Shown piece after piece: positions 30,047 through 38,524 of a DNA stretch of 64,000 bases (its first letter is position 1; each line of letters starts with the position of its first letter). The DNA is from Chryseobacterium taeanense (GTDB lineage: Bacteria > Bacteroidota > Bacteroidia > Flavobacteriales > Weeksellaceae), in assembly GCF_900099685.1 (NCBI RefSeq), contig NZ_FNDW01000003.1, positions 248,001 to 312,000 on the forward strand, written 5' to 3'. The notes beneath the pieces were generated by a model. It ran no database searches. It saw only the letters and a list, made by a program, of their open reading frames with translations, and was not told where the DNA came from. The position numbers were made by a program, and so were the translations under genes.

Positions 30047-31069
30047 TTAAGCTTTTCTTTTCAAATAATCTCTTGTCGGCTTTTCGATAAAACGGTAAAA
30101 AAATGCTGATACAACCATCAGAACTATCAGGTAAATCCAGAATACGGTATTGCTCTGATATATCTGAAAATAATCCCACAAAACAGACCTCAAAATATAC
30201 AGCACGGGAATATGGATAATATAGATAGCATAACTAATTTCCCCAAGAAATTCCAAAGGTTTTAAGGAAAATACTTTTGTCAGCAGCCCATTATTACAGG
30301 AAATCAAATAAATCAACGGAACAAAAAGTAATGCCATTAAACCATTATGAAAATTAAGCGGAATAAAAATCAAGGATAGTAAAATTCCTATAAAAATTAA
30401 AGCAATGGCAATATCGTAATTCTTTTTCTTACGGTTGTTCACAAAAAATAAGCCGGCCAGATTTCCAATCAAAAACTCATTGACATGCCACATAGGGAAA
30501 TAATGGCTGAATTCATGACTCATCGTATGCGGTCCTTTATATGCATGGGAATCGACATAAAGATTTGTAAAAAACTGAGTTCCTATCCAGATTAAAACAG
30601 CAATAACCCATATGCTTTTATTCCCTTTTGAATAAAAATAATTGTACAGCCAAGGGAATAGAAGATAAAATAAAAATTCTACGGAGATCGACCATCCCGG
30701 AAAATTAAGAACAAGGGCTTTTCCCGGTATCCAGCTCTGAATGCCCAAAAGGTATAAAAAAGCTTTATAAAAACTAAAATCAGAATATCTGGTCACAAGA
30801 TACAGCAGTAATCCTACCACATACAAAGGGGAAATTCTGGCAAATCTGTTTCTGTAAAAATCTTTATAATCAATTCTGGCCTTTCTGTGATAAGCAACAA
30901 TCATGATAAAACCCGAAAGAATAAAAAAATAGCTTACTCCGACGTTTGCCTTTAAGAAAACATCAGAGATATAAGGGATTTTATATAAAAATAAATCTTT
31001 ATTAAAATGAGAAATAACGATCGCCATGGCAGCGACAAATCGGGTAAATGTAATCTGACCTATTTTCAC
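30047..31069 (-). CDS. Membrane acyltransferase 3 family protein
   Basis: 340 residues, about ten membrane segments. The family pattern is present: TRFVAAMAIVISHFN at the start, then VGVSYFFILSGFIM, NRFARISPLYV and NFPGWSISVEFLFYLLFPW. Unlike the gene at 18291 it has no SGNH domain. Such proteins O-acylate extracellular polysaccharides or other surface molecules. Start codon is GTG (31069). It is the second gene of a two-gene minus-strand unit with the methyltransferase (23 bases between), inside an otherwise plus-strand locus. Confidence 0.9.
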   Translation of the reverse strand: MKIGQITFTRFVAAMAIVISHFNKDLFLYKIPYISDVFLKANVGVSYFFILSGFIMIVAYHRKARIDYKDFYRNRFARISPLYVVGLLLYLVTRYSDFSFYKAFLYLLGIQSWIPGKALVLNFPGWSISVEFLFYLLFPWLYNYFYSKGNKSIWVIAVLIWIGTQFFTNLYVDSHAYKGPHTMSHEFSHYFPMWHVNEFLIGNLAGLFFVNNRKKKNYDIAIALIFIGILLSLIFIPLNFHNGLMALLFVPLIYLISCNNGLLTKVFSLKPLEFLGEISYAIYIIHIPVLYILRSVLWDYFQIYQSNTVFWIYLIVLMVVSAFFYRFIEKPTRDYLKRKA

Positions 31070-31092
31070 GGATCAAAAATACATCTAAAAGT

Positions 31093-31863
31093 CTATTTCA
31101 CAAAGACTCCGATATATTTTCCTTCATATTCTACCACAGTCGTTTCAATATTATTTTTTTCACAGAAATCCTGATATGCGGAATTGTCACCTATATCATC
31201 ACTTATGAACACCGCACCCGATTTAAGTTTGCCATACACTTCGTTGTATGCCCACATTCTGCCATTATAGCTTTTATCGGAATCATAGTGTAGAACATCA
31301 AAAGAAGAACATTCAGCAAAGATTTTCGGTAAAGATTCCTTATCCGCAAAACGGAATAATTTCCAGTGTTTTTTAAGATTCTCGGGAACAATGCATCCTA
31401 CATACTGATCGCCATCCTGTGCAAGATAAGGCATATCCGAGCTGTACAAAGTCCCGTTTCTTTTCTCTAAAGAGAGCAATGCAGCCAGAGAAGACCAACC
31501 GTAAGCAACACCTGTTTCAATCATATTTTCTGCTTTAGTAAATTCACAAGCATAGTAGATAAGTTCCAATGCTCCAGGGCCGCCCATTTTAATAGGGCAT
31601 TCTCTCTCTCTGCGGTTTGCAGATTGCAAAACTTCAGCATACTGATCTCTGAAGTCTTCAATATTTATGGCGAAAAGCTTAAAAACTGCTTCTTTCTGGG
31701 AAATTGCAACCGAAGCAGCCCAGGAATTTGTTTTTTCTTTTCCTTTGAAAGCACTCTTTCGGTTTACTGTATTTTTAATGATTTTTCTTCCCAGCTCGGG
31801 ATAGAGATCAGGCCTTTTGAGATAGGCAACAAATGTTTTGAGAACTCTTGATATTTCACTCAT
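31093..31863 (-). CDS. Class I SAM-dependent methyltransferase (Methyltransf_24-like)
   Basis: 256 residues. MIETGVAYGWSSLAALLSL is the SAM-binding loop (an E/DxGxxxGxS variant), LYSSDMPY the second strand, and FDVLHYDSDKSYNGR plus GAVFISDDIGDN the later acidic motifs of the Methyltransf_24 group, whose members often modify sugars. It may add a methyl group to the polysaccharide, possibly as a chain terminator; this is inference from location. A Bacteroidota-type promoter sits directly upstream. Confidence 0.85.
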   Translation of the reverse strand: MSEISRVLKTFVAYLKRPDLYPELGRKIIKNTVNRKSAFKGKEKTNSWAASVAISQKEAVFKLFAINIEDFRDQYAEVLQSANRRERECPIKMGGPGALELIYYACEFTKAENMIETGVAYGWSSLAALLSLEKRNGTLYSSDMPYLAQDGDQYVGCIVPENLKKHWKLFRFADKESLPKIFAECSSFDVLHYDSDKSYNGRMWAYNEVYGKLKSGAVFISDDIGDNSAYQDFCEKNNIETTVVEYEGKYIGVFVK

Positions 31864-31880
31864 TGTGTTAAATTTGAAAA

Positions 31881-31911
31881 CAAAAATATATATTTTTTTT
31901 AATTACACAAA
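31881..31911 (-). promoter_or_regulatory. Bacteroidota-type promoter of the methyltransferase/acyltransferase unit
   Basis: On the minus strand, TATTTTTG (31881-31888) matches TAnnTTTG, with TTG at 31908-31910 within GTTTTG and a 19-base spacer. It lies 18 bases before the methyltransferase ATG. Confidence 0.6.
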
Positions 31912-31916
31912 ACGAT

Positions 31917-31924
31917 TATATTTG
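31917..31924 (+). promoter_or_regulatory. Possible -7 element for the 31955-37148 unit
   Basis: TATATTTG matches TAnnTTTG exactly, 30 bases before the hexapeptide transferase ATG. No convincing -33 TTG upstream, so support is partial. It is back to back with the minus-strand promoter. Confidence 0.45.
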
Positions 31925-31954
31925 TAATACAAATATGACGAAAAATTTACACCA

Positions 31955-32509
31955 ATGGCTTTCAAAATTTTCGAGAAAATTCAGAGAAAAAACCAGATCT
32001 ATCTCCTCAAAAAACATAAAAAAGTTTCCTTTAAAGACCTTAAACTAGGAAATTACAATCATTTTGTACTTCATCACGATATTAAAAAGCTTACCATAGG
32101 AAATTCTGCTTCATTGAGAAATTTCATTCATATTTTTGTTCAACAGAACGCATCCCTTGAGATTGGACAAGATTTTTTCATGAATAATTTCTGTTCTATT
32201 AATTGCCTTGAAAGTATATCCATAGGAAACAATACATTATTTGGGGAAAACGTAAAACTGTACGATCACAACCATCGTTATGAAACAGACCCCACATTTA
32301 AAGTTTATCCTGATAAATTCAAAACTGCTCCGATAAAAATTGGAAGCAATTGTTGGCTTGGAAGTAATGTTACGGTTCTAAAAGGAGTTACTATAGGAGA
32401 TAACTGCATCATAGGTGCGGGATGTGTAATCTATAAAGATGTATCACCTAATACCATTATTATAAACCATCAGGATCTTATCAGCAAGCCCGTCACTAAA
32501 GGTTTGTAA
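31955..32509 (+). CDS. Hexapeptide-repeat acyltransferase (maltose/galactoside O-acetyltransferase type)
   Basis: 184 residues. The N-terminal 40 residues are basic; then hexapeptide repeats follow (LTIGNSASL, LEIGQDFFM, ISIGNNTLFGENV), the loop YDHNHRYE with the probable catalytic His, and IKIGSNCWLGSNVTVLKGVTIGDNCIIGAG. This is the CapG/WbbJ/maltose-acetyltransferase arrangement. It probably O-acetylates a sugar of the polysaccharide; the acceptor is unknown. First gene of the last plus-strand unit of the locus. Confidence 0.9.
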   Translation: MAFKIFEKIQRKNQIYLLKKHKKVSFKDLKLGNYNHFVLHHDIKKLTIGNSASLRNFIHIFVQQNASLEIGQDFFMNNFCSINCLESISIGNNTLFGENVKLYDHNHRYETDPTFKVYPDKFKTAPIKIGSNCWLGSNVTVLKGVTIGDNCIIGAGCVIYKDVSPNTIIINHQDLISKPVTKGL

Positions 32510-32570
32510 TCTACAATACCTGAATGCAAAGAAACCAAATCCTGTTTTTATAACAATTAAGCATAAATAA

Positions 32571-33389
32571 ATGAAATTTTCAATACTTATTGCCCATTAT
32601 AATAATGCTACTTTTTTTAAAGATTGCTTTCATAGCATCATAAAACAAACCTATCACAATTTTGAAGTAATTATTGTTGATGACTGCTCTAAGGAATCTG
32701 AAAAACAGGCCATCAAAAGGTTGATTGCGAACGACGAAAGATTTTTCTTTTATAAAAATGAAAATAATAAAGGCGTAGGATATACTAAAAAAAAATGTGC
32801 AGAACTTGCTACAGGCGATATATTAGGATTTTTGGATCCTGATGATGCTTTAGTTCCCGATGCTTTAGAAGAAAGTATTGAAGTATTCAAGAATAAAAAT
32901 ATCATTGCTGCTTATTCTCAATTTTATATTTGTTCTTCAGATCTCATTCCGCAAAAACTATTTGCTAACTCAAGGAAAGTAAAAAACAAGCAAAAAAAAT
33001 TCCTGAATCTTGATTTTGAAGTAAACCATTTTTTTACTTTCCGGAAAACTGAGTACGAAAAAACTGATAAAATAAATGAACATTTAACATCTTCTGTCGA
33101 TCAGGATTTATATCTAAAATTGTATGAAGAAGGGGACTTTCATTTTATAAAAAAAGGGCTGTATCTGTATCGAATTCATGAAAACGGGATTTCGCAAAAT
33201 AAAAACAATAAAGAAAATTTATATAAAAACTGGCACCTCGTACTTTATGATGCACTCAAAAGAAGAGAGCTCAGGAAGATTTTTAATAAAAATATTGACG
33301 AAATCAAAAATCTTCCATCTTACTTATATAAAAAACGCAACACTCTATTTTTCAAAATTATCCGCAAATCGTATAACATTATCCCGTAA
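32571..33389 (+). CDS. GT2-family glycosyltransferase (paralogue of next gene)
   Basis: 272 residues. KFSILIAHYNNATFFKDCF, VIIVDDCSKES and FLDPDDALVPDAL define a GT-A enzyme with a DPDD metal-binding block. SVDQDLYLKLYEEGDFHFI is the acceptor side. It is closely related to the next gene and shares the unusual SILIAHYNN start and the YRIHENGISQN-type end. Cytoplasmic; specificity unknown. Confidence 0.92.
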   Translation: MKFSILIAHYNNATFFKDCFHSIIKQTYHNFEVIIVDDCSKESEKQAIKRLIANDERFFFYKNENNKGVGYTKKKCAELATGDILGFLDPDDALVPDALEESIEVFKNKNIIAAYSQFYICSSDLIPQKLFANSRKVKNKQKKFLNLDFEVNHFFTFRKTEYEKTDKINEHLTSSVDQDLYLKLYEEGDFHFIKKGLYLYRIHENGISQNKNNKENLYKNWHLVLYDALKRRELRKIFNKNIDEIKNLPSYLYKKRNTLFFKIIRKSYNIIP

Positions 33390-33401
33390 ATAACACAAAT
33401 A

Positions 33402-34241
33402 ATGAAATTTTCGATATTAATCGCCCATTACAATAACGGCAAACACTTTAAAGACTGTTATCAATCTATTCTGAACCAAAAGCATCAGAACTGGGAAGCC
33501 GTGATTCTTGATGACGCTTCCACAGACGATTCTGTAGAAGTCATTAAAAAAATTGTAGGAAATGACGAACGGTTCAAAATTTATTATAGTGAAGAAAACA
33601 GTGGTGTCGGAATTACCAAAAGTAGATTGATAGAGCTCGCCGAGGGAGAAATCTGTGGCTTTGTAGATCCGGATGATGCCATACTACCTACAGCTATTTC
33701 TTCCTGCATAAATCTATATAAAAAGAAACCGGAAGTCGTGCTTACTTATTCGCTTTTTACAAAGTGTGATGAGAATCTTAATCCTCAGGAAGTTTTCAAT
33801 GGCGGAAAACAGGTTATTAATAAGTCTCGATATTTTTTTAACAGTCCTATCGAAATTGCTCATTTTGTTACGTTTAAAAAAGAAATCTACAACCAGACAG
33901 AAAAGATAGACTCTTCTATGAAAATTGCGGAAGATCAGGATCTTTACCTTAAAATGTATGAAAAAGGAAAAGTGCATTTTATCAATGAGCCGAATTATCT
34001 GTACCGAATGCACTCAGGCGGAATTTCACAAAATGAAAATAAACCGAAATCAAGAGAATATTTTGCAAAAGTAATTTTCAATGCAATGAAACGGAGAAAT
34101 TTAGAAAAAATCAATGGAAGACCTGTACCGCATGAATTCAGAAATGCAGATGAAATCTATAGCCTTCTTGAATATCAGAACAACTTTCTTTCAAAAATAA
34201 AGAAAAAGGCAACCCTTTATATTCAGCAAATTTTTAGCTAA
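33402..34241 (+). CDS. GT2-family glycosyltransferase (paralogue of previous gene)
   Basis: 279 residues, GT-A fold with KFSILIAHYNNGKHFKDCY, AVILDDASTDDS and FVDPDDAILPTAI. The acceptor-side block AEDQDLYLKMYEKGKVHFI aligns with that of the previous gene. The 12-base gap between the two and full-length similarity suggest tandem duplication. The stop overlaps the next start by one base. Confidence 0.92.
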   Translation: MKFSILIAHYNNGKHFKDCYQSILNQKHQNWEAVILDDASTDDSVEVIKKIVGNDERFKIYYSEENSGVGITKSRLIELAEGEICGFVDPDDAILPTAISSCINLYKKKPEVVLTYSLFTKCDENLNPQEVFNGGKQVINKSRYFFNSPIEIAHFVTFKKEIYNQTEKIDSSMKIAEDQDLYLKMYEKGKVHFINEPNYLYRMHSGGISQNENKPKSREYFAKVIFNAMKRRNLEKINGRPVPHEFRNADEIYSLLEYQNNFLSKIKKKATLYIQQIFS

Positions 34242-35434
34242 TGATGAAAAAAGATAAAATAAAAGTTCTGTTCAGGCATCGCTCCATGGAAATGGGAGGG
34301 GTGGAAAAGGTTGTTTTAAGCATGCTCAATAACCTCAACAGAGATAAGTTTGAGCTTACCATATGCCTTAATATCAATCAGGGAGAACTAAGAAATGAAT
34401 TTCCTTCCCACATCAGGAAAGTATATATCGCAGAAGGTAGGGAAGATCTTTCAAAAAATTCAATGATCCGAAAAATACAGTTGATAATAAGAAGATTCAG
34501 GCTTAACAAAGCCAGTAAAGATTCGTCAATTGCAGATCGCATCCTGAAAGACAAATTCGATGTGGAAATTGCAACAACCTATGCGGTTTACAAAACGGTC
34601 CTGAATTCAAGCAATAAAAATTCAAAAAAAATTGCCTGGCTTCATTCAGATCTTACACTTCCTTCTTTTGACGCGTACCGTGACGATATCTTCAACAGCA
34701 TGAAGCAGTTTGATTATATCATTTATGGTTCTCAACAGTGCAAAGATGTTTTGAATGAAAAATATCCCGATGTACAATTCCCTCCCGGAAAAGTGATACT
34801 CAATGCCATTCCGATCGAGGAGCTAAAGAAGAAAGCACAGGCTTTTATCCCAGAATTTGAGGACTTTCCCACCTTTGTCTCAGTAGGAAGACTGCATATC
34901 AGGAAGGGATACAGAACGCTTCTCGAAGCACACCAAAAACTTTTAGCCGATGGTTATACCCACCATATTTATGTGATTGGAAATGGCGAAGACTATGAAT
35001 TGCTTTCTAAGAGAATTGATGAACTGGGAGTCGGAAATTCTTTCAAGCTTCTCGGCACTCAAATGAATCCATATCCGTATGTGAAAAATGCAGACTTCTA
35101 CATTATGCCCTCTGAAAGCGAGGGCTGGCCGCTCATTATTGCAGAAACATTGATTCTTCAGAAACCTATTGTAGCAACAGCAGTAGGCGGTGTACCTGAA
35201 ATGGTTGAACATTCAACGAACGGATACCTCACAGAATCCTCTCAGGAAGGCTTATACAACGGAATTAAGGAGTTTCTCACCAACAGAGATCTTTTAGAAA
35301 ATATTCAAAAAAATCTTATCAATATTGAAAGTAAATTCGACAATCAGAAGATTTTTGATGCAGTAGAAGAAATCATTGAAAACCTTGTCGGAAAAGAAAG
35401 TCCTAATCGTTTAAATCAGATCAATACAATATAA
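34241..35434 (+). CDS. GT4-family glycosyltransferase
   Basis: 397 residues, GT-B fold. The N-terminal domain has RHRSMEMGGVEKVVLSML (typical GGVE/AE-K start). The C-terminal domain has FVSVGRLHIRKGYRTLLEA, IGNGEDYELL and the donor-binding E-x7-E block SESEGWPLIIAETLIL followed by PIVATAVGGVPEMVEH. It should transfer a sugar from an NDP-sugar with retention of configuration. It is related to the next gene. Two ATGs in tandem (34241, 34244); either may be used. Confidence 0.93.
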   Translation: MMKKDKIKVLFRHRSMEMGGVEKVVLSMLNNLNRDKFELTICLNINQGELRNEFPSHIRKVYIAEGREDLSKNSMIRKIQLIIRRFRLNKASKDSSIADRILKDKFDVEIATTYAVYKTVLNSSNKNSKKIAWLHSDLTLPSFDAYRDDIFNSMKQFDYIIYGSQQCKDVLNEKYPDVQFPPGKVILNAIPIEELKKKAQAFIPEFEDFPTFVSVGRLHIRKGYRTLLEAHQKLLADGYTHHIYVIGNGEDYELLSKRIDELGVGNSFKLLGTQMNPYPYVKNADFYIMPSESEGWPLIIAETLILQKPIVATAVGGVPEMVEHSTNGYLTESSQEGLYNGIKEFLTNRDLLENIQKNLINIESKFDNQKIFDAVEEIIENLVGKESPNRLNQINTI

Positions 35435-36586
35435 ATGATAAAAAAGAAAAAAATTCTTATCCGTATCGGTTCATTGCGCCACGGCGGGGCAGAAAAGGTA
35501 TTAATTAATTTTCTGAAAAATATCCCTCCGGATAAATATGAAATTGATCTTCTCCTGAATCTATACTCCGGAATATACATAAAGGAAGTTCCTTCCTGGA
35601 TAAATCTTTACTACCTGATAAAAGGTGAGATGATAACGACCAACAGACCTAAAGATATTCCTATAAAAGCGTTGAGGGTTCTTTATGAAAAAATGTTTCT
35701 TTGGTTTCCTTTTCTGCTTTACAGATTCATTTTAAAAAATAAAAAATACGACGTAGAGATCGCAGGCATTCATGGTCTTTATAAAGAAATACTTTCAAGC
35801 CCGCAGAAAAATTCAAAAAAAATCATCTGGGTGCATAACGACATTTTCAGTATACGAGGTTATACTCCTAAGATAATTCGTAAATTTTTCAGATATGACA
35901 GGATTCTTGTTATCTCCAATAAAATCCGCGACGGGATGTACGATCTGGCACAAAACGAAGATGAGAAAACGGCTGTCATCAAAATATTTAACCCGATTGA
36001 CCGGAATGAGACACTAAGAAAAGCAGATGTTAAAATTCATAATTTTCCTTTTACAGAAAGTCTTCCAACATTTATAAGCATTGGTACAATATTTCCACAA
36101 AAAGGGTACGACCGACTGCTGAATGTACATAAAAGACTCATCGATGAAGGATTAAAACATCAGCTGCTTATTATCGGCGACGGCTACGATTTTGATACTA
36201 TTCAGGATCAGCTTAACAGATTAGGAATTCAAGAAACAGCTAAAATGTTTGGATTCACCAGCAATCCTTATCCTTACCTGAAAAAAGCGGATTTCTATGT
36301 ATTATCTTCCAGGCATGAAGGTTTTCCTACGGTTATTGCGGAAGCTCTCATCTTCCACAAGCCTGTTTCTGCAACTGATGTTTCCGGAATACGGGATCTT
36401 CTTCAGGACGGCAGGCTGGGAAACATCACCACAAATTCTGAAGAGGGAATTTATGAGGGTATGAAAAAGTTTCTTACCGATAAAAGTGTCGCTGAAGAAT
36501 ACAAAAAGAGAATTGAACAGTCCGAACTTCCTTTTACTCTGGAAAAATCCGTACAGCATCTTCAGGAAATCATTGATTATATATAA
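35435..36586 (+). CDS. GT4-family glycosyltransferase
   Basis: 383 residues, GT-B fold. IRIGSLRHGGAEKVLINFL opens the N-terminal domain; SIGTIFPQKGYDRLLNVH, IGDGYDFDTI and SSRHEGFPTVIAEALIFHKPVSATDVSGIRDLL form the donor domain with its E-x7-E motif. It starts immediately after the previous stop. Similar architecture and motifs suggest the two came from one ancestor, though they are well diverged. Donor unknown. Confidence 0.93.
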   Translation: MIKKKKILIRIGSLRHGGAEKVLINFLKNIPPDKYEIDLLLNLYSGIYIKEVPSWINLYYLIKGEMITTNRPKDIPIKALRVLYEKMFLWFPFLLYRFILKNKKYDVEIAGIHGLYKEILSSPQKNSKKIIWVHNDIFSIRGYTPKIIRKFFRYDRILVISNKIRDGMYDLAQNEDEKTAVIKIFNPIDRNETLRKADVKIHNFPFTESLPTFISIGTIFPQKGYDRLLNVHKRLIDEGLKHQLLIIGDGYDFDTIQDQLNRLGIQETAKMFGFTSNPYPYLKKADFYVLSSRHEGFPTVIAEALIFHKPVSATDVSGIRDLLQDGRLGNITTNSEEGIYEGMKKFLTDKSVAEEYKKRIEQSELPFTLEKSVQHLQEIIDYI

Positions 36587-36596
36587 ATAAATTGCC

Positions 36597-37148
36597 ATGG
36601 CTCATTCTACCATTCAAAAAGATTTTTACAGGGAAAGCGGAAAATGGCTTTCCGGATTACAGATTATTGTCCGATGCATAAATCCGAACCTGCATTTTAT
36701 TTATATTTTCAGAAAAGCACAGAAATACAGGAAAACACCAATTTTAAATTTATTCTGGAAAATGCTGCTCAGGCATTATCAGATCAAATACGGTTATCAG
36801 ATCTATCCGGAAACGGAAATCGGTGAAGGTCTTTATCTGGGACATTGGGGTGCATTGGTCATCAATCCCAAAGTGAAAATCGGGAAAAACTGCAATATCG
36901 CACAAGGCGTTACCATCGGACAGCAAAACCGGGGTAAAAATGCAGGCTTCCCTGTAATAGGTGATGAGGTATGGATCGGCACAAATGCTGTAATTGTAGG
37001 AGGAATCACGATTGGTAACAACGTGCTTATTGCCCCGAATGCGTATGTCAATTTTAATGTTCCTTCGCATTCTGTTGTCATGGGAAACCCGGGCATCATA
37101 TATCCTTCAGAAACTGCGACGAAAGGATATATCAATCATAAAATCTAA
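36597..37148 (+). CDS. Serine acetyltransferase-like hexapeptide protein
   Basis: 183 residues. An N-terminal helical part (to about 75) precedes a beta-helix with IYPETEIGEGLYLGHWGALVINPKVKIGKNC, NIAQGVTIGQ, PVIGDEVWIGTNAVIVGGITIGNNVLIAPNAYV and NPGIIYP. This is the CysE-like acyltransferase pattern found at the ends of polysaccharide loci, shorter than true CysE. It probably acetylates a sugar rather than serine, by context; the alternative of a real serine acetyltransferase is less likely because CysE has a longer N-terminal domain. Last gene of the locus. Confidence 0.88.
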   Translation: MAHSTIQKDFYRESGKWLSGLQIIVRCINPNLHFIYIFRKAQKYRKTPILNLFWKMLLRHYQIKYGYQIYPETEIGEGLYLGHWGALVINPKVKIGKNCNIAQGVTIGQQNRGKNAGFPVIGDEVWIGTNAVIVGGITIGNNVLIAPNAYVNFNVPSHSVVMGNPGIIYPSETATKGYINHKI

Positions 37149-37297
37149 TCTTAATTTAATATTGATTTTCTATGAATTGTTTGTAATTTTATCCAAAATA
37201 TACATCACGTGTATCTTTTATGAATTGCAATTTGCCTAGGAATAGGATAGAAAGCATGATTTTAAGCATATTTTAATATTAAACTTTGTTAAAAGTA

Positions 37298-37327
37298 TTT
37301 GCTTTTTCATCAAATATTCTATTTTTG
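37298..37327 (+). promoter_or_regulatory. Bacteroidota-type promoter of the carbonic anhydrase unit
   Basis: TTTG at 37298-37301 and TATTTTTG (TAnnTTTG) at 37320-37327, with an 18-base spacer. It lies 71 bases before the first carbonic anhydrase ATG. The rest of the 250-base gap after the polysaccharide locus shows nothing I recognise. Confidence 0.55.
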
Positions 37328-37398
37328 TAGTGTTATTGATTTAGTCTATTGATTTTGAAAATAATTTACACGAAATAAATAATTATAGATATTAAATT

Positions 37399-38067
37399 AT
37401 GTCACAATCGTACAAAGTTATTTTTGAAAACAACAGAAAATGGGTAGAATCCAAATTGGCAGACAACCCCAATTTCTTTCAGGATCTTGCAAAGACCCAA
37501 ACTCCCGAATATCTGTATATCGGATGTTCAGACAGCAGGGCAACAGCAGAAGAACTGATGGGAGCCAAGCCCGGCGAAGTTTTCGTCCACAGAAACATTG
37601 CCAATATTGTCAATACTTTGGATATGAGTTCCACGGCGGTTATTCAGTATGCTGTAGAACATCTCAAAGTAAAGCATATTATTGTCTGTGGCCATTACAA
37701 CTGCGGCGGAGTAAAGGCAGCCATGACACCTGAGGATCTCGGATTGCTGAATCCATGGCTTAGAAACATTCGCGATGTTTACAGACTTCATCAGAGCGAA
37801 CTGGATTCTATCACGGATGAAGGCAAGCGTTATGACAGACTTGTTGAGCTTAATGTTCAGGAGCAGTGCATCAACGTTGTCAAAATGGCCTGTGTACAGG
37901 AACGGTACATCTTAGAAGAGTATCCTGTTGTTCACGGGTGGGTATTTGACCTCAGAACAGGTAAGATCATTGATCTGGAGATCGATTTTGAGAAAATTCT
38001 CAAAGACATCCAAAAGATCTACAACCTTACGAGTTCTGACTGGGTAATGAGCAGAAAGACCAAATAG
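37399..38067 (+). CDS. can: Beta-class carbonic anhydrase
   Basis: 222 residues, similar in plan to E. coli Can. The zinc ligands C43, H99 and C102 and the Asp-Arg pair D45/R47 (CSDSR) are all in place, in YIGCSDSRATAEELMG and VCGHYNCGGVKAAM. It interconverts CO2 and bicarbonate. No signal peptide, so it should be cytoplasmic. It opens a cluster with a SulP transporter and a second beta-carbonic anhydrase. Confidence 0.96.
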   Translation: MSQSYKVIFENNRKWVESKLADNPNFFQDLAKTQTPEYLYIGCSDSRATAEELMGAKPGEVFVHRNIANIVNTLDMSSTAVIQYAVEHLKVKHIIVCGHYNCGGVKAAMTPEDLGLLNPWLRNIRDVYRLHQSELDSITDEGKRYDRLVELNVQEQCINVVKMACVQERYILEEYPVVHGWVFDLRTGKIIDLEIDFEKILKDIQKIYNLTSSDWVMSRKTK

Positions 38068-38087
38068 GTTTTCTAAAAAAATGTGAA

Positions 38088-38387
38088 ATGAAACTCTGGA
38101 GTATTATTACATTATTGTTTTTTCTGAACTTCACGGCTTTACCGGGTATTGCCTCGGTTTTCGGCTGGGATCTCACAGGAACGAATGTTGTAATCACTGA
38201 AGAAGAACCACATTCTCACCCATCATCTTTTATTGTTTACGAAAAGGCACTTCCAAAAACCCTGGATGTTTTCGATTACCTTAAATTCTCCGAAATCTCC
38301 CTGGAAGAAAGATCTTTTGTGCTGGTAGATGATTCCTTTCATCTGTCACCTTTACTCACCATATTTTCTCCGCCTCCGGAAGCTTAA
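38088..38387 (+). CDS. Small secreted or membrane-anchored protein of unknown function
   Basis: 99 residues. An N-terminal hydrophobic segment (about 3-23) could be a signal peptide or anchor. The rest is short and acidic, with EEEPHSHPSS (two His in a Ser/Pro context) and a Pro-rich end SPPPEA. No family recognised. It starts 20 bases after the carbonic anhydrase stop, so it is probably cotranscribed. The His/Glu cluster might bind metal, which would be speculative. Confidence 0.65.
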   Translation: MKLWSIITLLFFLNFTALPGIASVFGWDLTGTNVVITEEEPHSHPSSFIVYEKALPKTLDVFDYLKFSEISLEERSFVLVDDSFHLSPLLTIFSPPPEA

Positions 38388-38524
38388 TTCTTATAATCGG
38401 CTTTTTACATGTATGCATATCAAATTCTGATATCGGATACTCATGTACTATTATAAAATTAAATTTCCAATCTTATGCAATTGATTTATAGATAAATCAG
38501 TTCAATTCACAGCAGTTTGATATC

